From Mycolicibacterium iranicum (GTDB lineage: Bacteria; Actinomycetota; Actinomycetes; Mycobacteriales; Mycobacteriaceae), in assembly GCF_001650495.1 (NCBI RefSeq), contig NZ_LWCS01000032.1, positions 1-64,000 of the forward strand: a stretch of DNA of 64,000 nucleotides, read 5' to 3'. The notes beneath the pieces were generated by a model that saw nothing but the letters and a program-made list of their open reading frames with translations, searched no databases and was not told where the DNA came from. Position numbers and translations under genes: made by a program. How positions within the stretch are numbered: position 1 is the first letter of the stretch; each line of letters begins with the position of its first letter. Below are positions 58,449-64,000 of this stretch, in pieces.

Positions 58449-58864
58449 TAGCGCGGTATCTCATCGACACCAGTGCCGCGGCACGGATGACAAACCCTGA
58501 GGTCGCCGACCGACTTGCTCCGCTTATCGAGGCCGGATTGGTCGCAACCACCGCTCAGCTTGACGCCGAGGCGCTCTACAGCGCCCGGACCGCCGCGGAC
58601 TACGCGCAGATATGGTCAGATCGCCGGCTCGCATACGAGTACCTGCCGACCAACGATGAACACTGGCAGGCGGCGTTGGATGCGCAGCGGTCGCTGGCCG
58701 GCACTGGTCGTCATCGTGCCGTCGGCATGGCCGACCTACTGATCGCCACCCTTGCCAACGCCCATGATGTGACACTGCTGCACTACGACGCTGATTTCGA
58801 GATCGCTGCCGAGGTATTGCCCTTCCAGCATCGGTGGGCGTTGGAACGGGGAACTATCAGTTAG
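58439..58864 (+). CDS. VapC-family PIN-domain toxin
   Basis: A 141-residue PIN nuclease. The acidic catalytic set is visible: Asp in YLIDTSAAARM, Glu in LDAEALYS, Asp in VGMADLLIATLAN and Asp in HYDADFEIAAEVL. It should cleave RNA (tRNA or rRNA in known VapCs) when freed from VapB. It starts at GTG 58439 inside vapB. Its last 111 bp have a near-identical partner at 56956-57066. All catalytic residues are intact, so the toxin is likely functional. Confidence 0.9.
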   Translation: MALVARYLIDTSAAARMTNPEVADRLAPLIEAGLVATTAQLDAEALYSARTAADYAQIWSDRRLAYEYLPTNDEHWQAALDAQRSLAGTGRHRAVGMADLLIATLANAHDVTLLHYDADFEIAAEVLPFQHRWALERGTIS

Positions 58865-59302
58865 GTCAGGGCAGGGCGTGATGGCGTTGAAACCCGTTGG
58901 TGCGCAGTGCAATATGCAGTGGTTAAGTTGACATAATGTGGCTTATCGGCAAACGTGCCAAGTTGCATTGGCGCGAAGACTCTCGCGCTAAGCCGCTGTC
59001 CTGTCCGATTGTCCCTTCTCAACGTATCTTCGCTTTTCTCACTCTTTCTGCGCCGGCCGATCATTTTTCTCACTGAATCTGCGCCAAAGCGGCGTTCTCG
59101 TCGCCGTGCCGAGACTTGCTCGCAATGACTACTTCCGCGCGTCGATTGCGCCGCATGGCCTTTGGTTTCCCGAGTCTCGGAAACGTCTGCGATGGGTCAT
59201 TACATCACAGTGACGTAATGACCCTGGCGGGTTGGACGGCCCGACGGAGCTTAGGAAGGTGAATTGCCTTCCCATATACCGATTTCCGTGTCACGGAGTG
59301 GA
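58865..59302. other. Gene-poor region with long inverted repeat
   Basis: No supported gene. The composition is uneven and frames are short. A 31-bp imperfect palindrome (59194-59224) is described separately. The stretch begins right after vapC, so part may hold its terminator, though no clear hairpin with a T-run was seen. Confidence 0.4.
59194..59224. repeat. 31-bp imperfect inverted repeat
   Basis: Arms of 15 bases (59194-59208 and 59210-59224) match at 14 of 15 positions around a single central base. Its core TCACAGTGACG recurs at 59646-59656. It has no T-run, so it looks more like a protein-binding site or a mobile-element end than a terminator. Confidence 0.7.
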
Positions 59303-59642
59303 TCATCGATGGCGTCGCCGAACCTTCGTGGGCGCTTCATCGTCGGCGCCGTCTCGTACATCGAGTCGGCCCACACGCACGCCTTCACGGGTGTCATGCG
59401 GGTCGTCCCAGGCTTTCGCCATCACCACCGGATCGTCGAGATCGCGACAGGCTTTAGCCAGCCGGCGAAAATCGTCGACAGTCAGCCGTTGACGACGGGC
59501 AGGCCACACCTCGAGGCCGTTGGGGTACTTCTGCCGCTAGGTCGCGGCGGTTCTTCGACGGCAAGCGATCGCACATGGGTTCCAATTCTCCGATCGCCCC
59601 GCGACGATGGTCTTTGTCTGCGAGAGTACCGCGCCTAGTCAA
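59303..59642 (-). pseudogene. Possible frameshifted coding relic
   Basis: Two minus-strand frames that look like parts of one protein. The first (upstream, to about 59510) carries a segment ending CDRLPSKNRRDLAAEV, the second (59509-59303) continues WPARRQRLTVDDFRRLAKACRDLDDPVV and DDPHDTREGVRVG. They lie in different frames, and a frameshift near 59510-59535 would join them. The peptide style (charged, helix-forming) is protein-like, but I recognise no family and there is no clear start. Reported as a weak candidate only. Confidence 0.25.
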
Positions 59643-59899
59643 TTCGTCACAGTGACGCTTATCCCCCCGGCAAAGTGCCTGTCCTGCAACCGTTTACGGA
59701 CGTTTGGTGGATAATAGTCATTATCCATGAAACATCCGTCGGATGAAATCATCTCCCCATTCCGTGTCCGGCCTCTATGATGACAGGTTTCGCAAAAAGT
59801 CTGACATCTGAGGCTTTTCAGGATGGGGTCTCCTCCCCGGACCAGTGAGTACATTCGGTCAGGATTGCCTGTCGCAGCGCAAGTTTCGATCAATCGCAT
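59639..59899 (-). CDS. Possible small Cys/His-containing protein
   Basis: An 86-residue frame with ATG 59899 that ends at TAG/TGA near 59639. It contains CQTFCETCHH, a cluster of three Cys and two His that could bind metal, and ends YYPPNVRKRLQDRHFAGGISVTVTN. Codon bias is weaker than in core genes, which matches the lower GC of this region. No family recognised and no strong ribosome site. It could be a small island gene or chance. Confidence 0.3.
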   Translation of the reverse strand: MRLIETCAATGNPDRMYSLVRGGDPILKSLRCQTFCETCHHRGRTRNGEMISSDGCFMDNDYYPPNVRKRLQDRHFAGGISVTVTN

Positions 59900-60400
59900 C
59901 TGGCGTCACACAGGGTGGGCCCGGCGCCTGAGCTGACGCGCCACTTTGCAGCTTCGTCTACATGATGGATCTACGAGCGCCGATGTCATTCAGTTGATGA
60001 TTCAATGATGCATACTGATGAGACCGGGTGGGCTACCGGTAAACCACAGGACGCTAGTTAAAATACGTTGTTCCCCAACATATTTAGCGAGACCGTGGGA
60101 AATCCGGTCGACGCGCAACCCGGTGATGTGGTCTTCCCCGAACTCGCTGGCCGCGCACCTGAACACGTCCAGATCACCGCCGGCGGTGTGGCCTCAGACC
60201 GGAGATACGATCGGCACCCACCTCAATCGTGGAACGCATCTTCTAACCGGGTCGACCACGCCTCACTGGCGCGATCAGGCGCGGTTTCCAGGTCGCCCAC
60301 CCATCGACGGAGTGCTGTCTTAGAAACCCCGAAACGGAACGCTACATAGTGGGCCCACGTTACTCTGGGTGCTGCTCTATCGCATCGAAAGGGGGAGCAA
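59900..60400. other. Upstream region of the two-gene ATPase operon
   Basis: About 500 bp with no acceptable gene. GC is lower than in the chromosome core. The right end leads into GGGGGAG five bases before the ATG at 60401, and an A/T-rich stretch at about 60330-60380 may hold the promoter. Short frames (e.g. 60068-60349) lack ribosome sites and family resemblance. Confidence 0.4.
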
Positions 60401-60922
60401 ATGGCGGACACTTATGACCGAATCCGCTTCGCGGTTGGGCGCCTAGCAGAGGAGACCTCATGGAATACCACAGAATTGGCCGAAGCAATCCAATCGGAGA
60501 AGCCCGTCGAGTTCAGGTTTCGGCGGGGACAAACTGACCAATACATGTCAATTCCCTCCATCCGCCGCATTTTACGCCTGGCCGTATCGTTGGACTTAGC
60601 CGAGGTTGATGCGAATCAGCGCAATGCCATAAAGGTTACTGACCGAGGCAAGAGAAGCTTGCGAAATGATACACAATGCGCGCTGCAAGTCCGAGCATGC
60701 GTCACAACGTTCCTAGACGACAATGGCATTAAACTAGATAGAGTAAAGGCTATTGTGTCGGAACTCCGCTTCCCTAAAGTGCCCGATGCGGCCACCATAT
60801 TTGAAGAACTATCCAAGGACCCGAGGGTGAAGCTAAACGAGAATAGCTTTCGCACGATGATGTATCTACTTGCAAGAGCAGGCGGAGCTGACCGTTCCAT
60901 CAAAGTCCTCTACAGGATCTAA
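60401..60922 (+). CDS. Uncharacterised winged-helix-like protein, partner of the ATPase
   Basis: A 173-residue protein starting at ATG 60401 with GGGGGAG five bases upstream. The first two thirds are helical with a possible winged helix: SIRRILRLAVSLDLAEVDANQRNAIKVTDRGKRSL looks like recognition helix plus wing. The rest (VSELRFPKVPDAATIFEELSKDP and ENSFRTMMYLLARAGGAD) may be a second small helical domain. No family is recognised. It ends three bases before the ATPase ATG, so the two are co-translated. Base composition is low for this genome, as in its partner. Confidence 0.6.
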   Translation: MADTYDRIRFAVGRLAEETSWNTTELAEAIQSEKPVEFRFRRGQTDQYMSIPSIRRILRLAVSLDLAEVDANQRNAIKVTDRGKRSLRNDTQCALQVRACVTTFLDDNGIKLDRVKAIVSELRFPKVPDAATIFEELSKDPRVKLNENSFRTMMYLLARAGGADRSIKVLYRI

Positions 60923-60925
60923 ATC

Positions 60926-62356
60926 ATGGGTCCTCGCGGAGAAGTCTACTTCGGACAGCCCGACGCATCTCGAGTCACCGACGCCTCGTACCTCGATCGT
61001 CTGCACATCACTCAGAAGGTCGAAAGTGGACTCAAGTATGGAACTCGATCCGAGGGTAGGCATACAGTTGTTGGGATTAAAGGAAGTGGAAAGACAGATC
61101 TGCGGAAGCATGTTCAGACGTCGGATATGGGAGCGAAATTTTTCCTCCTAAGTGCTCACGATAATACTCTCGGACTCAATGCCGGAGGGAAGACAGATGG
61201 GCAGACATCTGGTCGCATAAAAAATGCGATTTCTGTGATCCTGCTCCGTTACTTCGTTCAACAGCTTGCGAACGAAGCCCCAGCAACCCTTAAAAAGACT
61301 TGGAATACTGTCTTCGAAAACTCAAGCAAGATTTTGCATCGACTGTCCGACGCGGCAACGATCGACTTAAAGGTTGCTAAGATCGACCTTTCAGTCCTGC
61401 TCAGGGGCGAAGCAAACGACGTCGTTCAGAATGTCGTTACTACACTCGTAAAAGACGTAGTCGCCGCTCTTAATGCGACCAAAACTCGGGGCTATATCTT
61501 GATTGATGATGTCGAAATCGTCATTCCAGGAATCGAGCAAAGCCCCGCCTTTCTCGAAGGGCTTGTGTGGGCGATCACGGACATCAATGACGTCGGTGGC
61601 GATCACCTACATGCGCTCGCGTTTGTCAAGCACGGACTATGGCGACTATGGTTTGAACACCCAGCAGAATATGATCGTTTAAAGCAAGGGCTCGCATTTC
61701 TGTCTTGGGATCGACAATCACTCGTCGATTTGATCGCAAAAAGAATCGCAGATAAACGCGGCCTTGACAGCGATGATACCGAGGCACTGTGGAAGGAAGA
61801 GTTCGACTGGAAACCAGATTTTGCAGATTTCGATAGCTTCGCTTCTGAAGTAACCAGCTATTGCGTGAACGGTCCGCGTGACATCATCGCCCTTTGCAAC
61901 AGCGCGGCAGAGGCGGCCGGAGATGCTAGTACTGCGATTACGATCAAACACATACGCCAGGCACTTGATTCCTTTTCCGAGGAGAAGCTGTTTGGTCTTG
62001 AACAGGACTACGGCACGCTATATCCGGGGATCGCGCAATTTGTCGTCCGCGTATTCGACAATACGACCAGTGCGACGATGTCCGCTGTTGAATTAGCTCA
62101 AGCGATTGAAGATAGAGTACTCACAGACGAAGTTGCGCAAGCAGATATATCCATTGGTGACAGTTTGAAGACGTGGCCTAGAAACAGGTTGGCACTGCTG
62201 ATGTTTCAAATCGGGGTTGTCGGCTTTAGCGACGGAAAGAAGATCACATACGCCATTGATTCGCCGACTGTGTCACAGCCACGCTTTATGGCTCAAGCGA
62301 AACTAGTTATACATCCGGCGTTTAGGCCACACTTGGGCATCTCTGCTGGCCCATAA
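60926..62356 (+). CDS. P-loop ATPase, Sll1717-like, with C-terminal winged helix
   Basis: A 476-residue AAA/STAND-like ATPase. Walker A is GIKGSGKT (50-57), Walker B is YILIDDVE (190-197), and FLSWDRQSLVDLIAKRI (258-274) and YCVNGPRDIIALCNSAAEAA (about 310-330) resemble the sensor/lid helices of the Sll1717-type P-loop ATPases. The last 90 residues (MFQIGVVGFSDGKKITYAID and LVIHPAFRPHLGI) look like the winged-helix tail found in that family. GC is low (27 of 60 at 61201-61260 versus 46 of 60 at 50101-50160), pointing to acquisition. Role unknown; such ATPases often sit in defence islands. Confidence 0.75.
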   Translation: MGPRGEVYFGQPDASRVTDASYLDRLHITQKVESGLKYGTRSEGRHTVVGIKGSGKTDLRKHVQTSDMGAKFFLLSAHDNTLGLNAGGKTDGQTSGRIKNAISVILLRYFVQQLANEAPATLKKTWNTVFENSSKILHRLSDAATIDLKVAKIDLSVLLRGEANDVVQNVVTTLVKDVVAALNATKTRGYILIDDVEIVIPGIEQSPAFLEGLVWAITDINDVGGDHLHALAFVKHGLWRLWFEHPAEYDRLKQGLAFLSWDRQSLVDLIAKRIADKRGLDSDDTEALWKEEFDWKPDFADFDSFASEVTSYCVNGPRDIIALCNSAAEAAGDASTAITIKHIRQALDSFSEEKLFGLEQDYGTLYPGIAQFVVRVFDNTTSATMSAVELAQAIEDRVLTDEVAQADISIGDSLKTWPRNRLALLMFQIGVVGFSDGKKITYAIDSPTVSQPRFMAQAKLVIHPAFRPHLGISAGP

Positions 62357-62879
62357 AATCGCCACGCAAAATGGGAGACGGACGTCCAAGCGTGACTATT
62401 CCCGTTGGAGAACTACGCCGAGTGCCGCGGCGCTCGGCGCGCGGTCACACCTGTACCACCATCTACCAATGCGAGCCGCGGCCGGACAGCTGTCACTTCC
62501 GACTGGTTGCTTGCTGCTCGGCGACGAGTTCTTCGAAGGCGGCCTGCACGTTACATCCTTGACGCAGAAGGCGCTGCCCGGCTCTTCGACGACGAACGGC
62601 GTCCTGACTCTGCTGTAGCAAGGAGGTCTCGACTCGCGCCCCCGGTCGAATCGAGCGAGCAGTCACAACTCCGAACAACTCCGTACCAGCCGAGCCAACT
62701 TCGCAGCGGCCAGCCAACAAACCACCCGTTCGCAAACAGCCCGGCCATCGCAGTCGGCGTGCTGGCATCTCAAGATCGGGTCACCCCAGCTGCCGCAGAT
62801 AGCGGCCGTCGAGCCAGCCGACTAGTTCGAATCGGTCTCGCTGCGATGGCGCGAGCGGCGGCCTTGGCCCGCCCCAGTT
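62357..62879. other. Spacer after the ATPase operon
   Basis: About 520 bp, back to higher GC. Frames are Arg/Ser-rich and carry no start signals, so none is accepted. It might contain decayed sequence of the TetR gene whose tail follows. Confidence 0.35.
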
Positions 62880-63131
62880 TCGTCAGCGTGCGCACCTACT
62901 TCTGGAAAGCGCGTGTCGATGCGGTGCGCATCATCTTCGAGCGCGCTGAGCGCCGAAACGAGATCCGCGGAGGCATCGACCACGACACCGCACTGCAACT
63001 GGCCACCGGCCGGGCTATTCCTCCGCGGCTTGTACAGCAACGATCCGATCGACAACACGCAATTTTGCACGCTGCTCGCCGACTTGGTTTGGCGGCTCTT
63101 CGCAGTTAGCAGTGGCGTTGGTCCTGGCTGA
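62880..63131 (+). pseudogene. TetR-family regulator tail with a frameshift
   Basis: One frame gives VRTYFWKARVDAVRIIFERAERRNEI and GIDHDTALQLATG; from about 63005-63015 the next frame continues GLFLRGLYSNDPIDNTQF and LLADLVWRLFAVSS. Together they match the C-terminal ligand-binding domain of TetR proteins, including the GPLFYR-like and DLVWR-like segments. A one-base insertion or deletion separates the halves, and the DNA-binding N-terminus is absent, so it is a remnant. Confidence 0.65.
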
Positions 63132-63300
63132 GTGCGACTCGCCGTGATTGGCGGGTGCAGGCCCACCGTACTCGGCGACGTTGGTTGTCGGGGTTGCGGA
63201 AGCCGAAGGCGATGCGCCCGACGTGCTTGACGATGCGGTTGTAGCCTTCGCTGCGGGCGTTGGTCAGCCCAGTCTGCAGCGCGGCGATGATCGGGGCTCG
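63106..63300 (-). pseudogene. ISL3-family transposase C-terminal fragment
   Basis: About 60 residues of an ISL3-type DDE transposase tail: IIAALQTGLTNARSEGYNR and IVKHVGRIAFGFRNPDNQRR, then WACTRQSRR. These are the last catalytic-domain helices with the Glu of the DDE triad (in ARSEGYN). Everything upstream is missing, and the frame on the other side of about 63300 belongs to a different protein, so this is a truncated insertion sequence. Confidence 0.85.
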
Positions 63301-63799
63301 GCTCCGTTCCGCCGTAGAGGAAAAGCTCGATCCGCACCGCGGAATGATGGGTGCCGCCACCGCCGCCCCCGGGGGGCTGCGGTGTTGGAACGGGAAAGAC
63401 GGGCGGCGGCAGGCCCCAATCGTAGAGTTTCTCGTCGAACGGGCTGTGGAAGTCGGGGTTGACGGCGCGCATCACGACCGTGGGTGGCCTGCCACCACCC
63501 GTCCCGGCGGACGGCACGATGGATTCGAGGACTGCGCCGGCCTCGCGCACGTCGGCGATCGCGCGCGACACCCGCTCGCGTCGATCGGCGGCCATCATTT
63601 CTGGGGGCTGACGCCGGGGCATGGCCGTCACACCGAGCCTGATCCCCGCGCCCTTGCCATAGAATTCGAGCTCGAAAGGCTGGTTGCGCTTGATTGGCGC
63701 CTGTTCCTGGAAGCGTTCGAAGAACGCCTCGACGTTCGCGACATTCCCCGCGTCGTTGTGACGCGTGTAGAACCGGTACCCGCGGTCGAGAATTTCCAT
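63300..63799 (-). pseudogene. Hypothetical protein truncated at the ISL3 fragment
   Basis: A minus-strand gene starting at ATG 63799 with GGAG six bases upstream. It begins MEILDRGYRFYTRHNDAGNV, has a charged middle (MMAADRRERVSRAIADVREAG) and a Pro/Gly-rich stretch (PVPTPQPPGGGGGG). About residue 165 the frame runs into transposon sequence and continues as an artefactual read-through to 62822. The real C-terminus is missing. I recognise no family; a phage- or island-related protein is possible. Confidence 0.55.
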
Positions 63800-64000
63800 C
63801 GGTTTCTCCGCACAGACTCTGGAATGGGCCCGGGCGCCCGCTCCGTAGTGTCGCTTTTATCGTCCCTGTGCACGTGCCGAATGGCGTAAGTAGTGCACTA
63901 CCTGTGTTTTGGCGGTCGATGAAGATGGGGGTACTTGGGTGCGATGATCGCGTCCCTTCAGACCTTCCGGGAATTGCCGTCGCGGCGATGCTGCGGCGTG
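63800..64000. other. Right edge of the window
   Basis: The upstream region of the truncated gene. An ATG at 63944 opens a short plus-strand frame to the window edge (MIASLQTFRELPSRR), which cannot be judged without the next sequence. Nothing else identifiable. Confidence 0.3.

Noticed and set aside
59708..59727. TGGATAAT/ATTATCCA stem-loop as a terminator
   Set aside because: Eight-base A/T-rich stem without a T-run and inside a possible small gene; too weak.
62822..63799. 325-residue minus-strand protein
   Set aside because: Artefact of reading from a truncated gene into transposase and TetR remnant sequence in other frames.
1..64000. CRISPR arrays and tRNA/rRNA genes
   Set aside because: No spaced repeat arrays and no tRNA- or rRNA-like sequence was seen on either strand; small RNAs could still be missed without structure searches.

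Overview
The window is high-GC actinobacterial chromosome, almost certainly from a rapidly growing mycobacterium (Mycobacterium/Mycolicibacterium). The diagnostic genes are a furA-katG pair with the mycobacterial furA promoter, an antigen 85-type mycolyltransferase, a RipD-like inactive NlpC/P60 protein, a secreted PE-PPE-domain hydrolase, the long (ICL2-type) isocitrate lyase, tpx, two F420-type LLM oxidoreductases, a deazaflavin-type nitroreductase and a DinB protein. No tRNA, rRNA or CRISPR array was seen.

Layout. 1-7.3 kb: end of an NlpC/P60-like gene; a four-gene minus-strand signalling operon (REC-PP2C phosphatase, CHASE3 histidine kinase, single-domain response regulator, nucleotide-pyrophosphatase-like phosphodiesterase); then a membrane acyltransferase and an SGNH hydrolase. 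7.4-14 kb: katG and furA with terminator and promoter, a Dabb protein, a truncated globin, a glutamine amidotransferase, a degenerate MenC-like protein and an AraC regulator. 14-21 kb: isocitrate lyase; the URC-type pyrimidine catabolic operon (RibA-like URC1, DUF1688/URC4, uracil phosphoribosyltransferase) with tenA just upstream; DUF899. 21-33.5 kb: tpx, ripD, PE-PPE hydrolase, CPBP protease, YdcF, MOSC, LLM oxidoreductase/acyl-CoA ligase, DinB, a methyltransferase pair and the mycolyltransferase. 33.6-50.9 kb: type II NADH dehydrogenase, S4 protein, Tat lipoprotein esterase, several small secreted proteins, an EamA exporter broken by an in-frame stop, FKBP lipoprotein, GMC oxidoreductase, a TetR regulator with twin operators facing a DUF1348 gene, and a lone lycopene cyclase-like gene.

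51-64 kb is more accessory: a lower-GC Tat amidohydrolase, a quinone-oxidoreductase-like MDR, a membrane GGDEF cyclase, an HD-domain protein, vapBC plus a second detached copy of the vapC 3' end, about 1.5 kb of gene-poor DNA, a low-GC two-gene operon (winged-helix-like protein plus Sll1717-type P-loop ATPase), and then debris: a frameshifted TetR tail, an ISL3 transposase tail and a host gene truncated at that transposase. The two-gene ATPase operon in this debris-rich, low-GC setting is the best candidate for an undescribed (possibly defence) system. The URC operon, the degenerate MenC and a shared upstream motif of two secreted paralogues are the next most interesting points.
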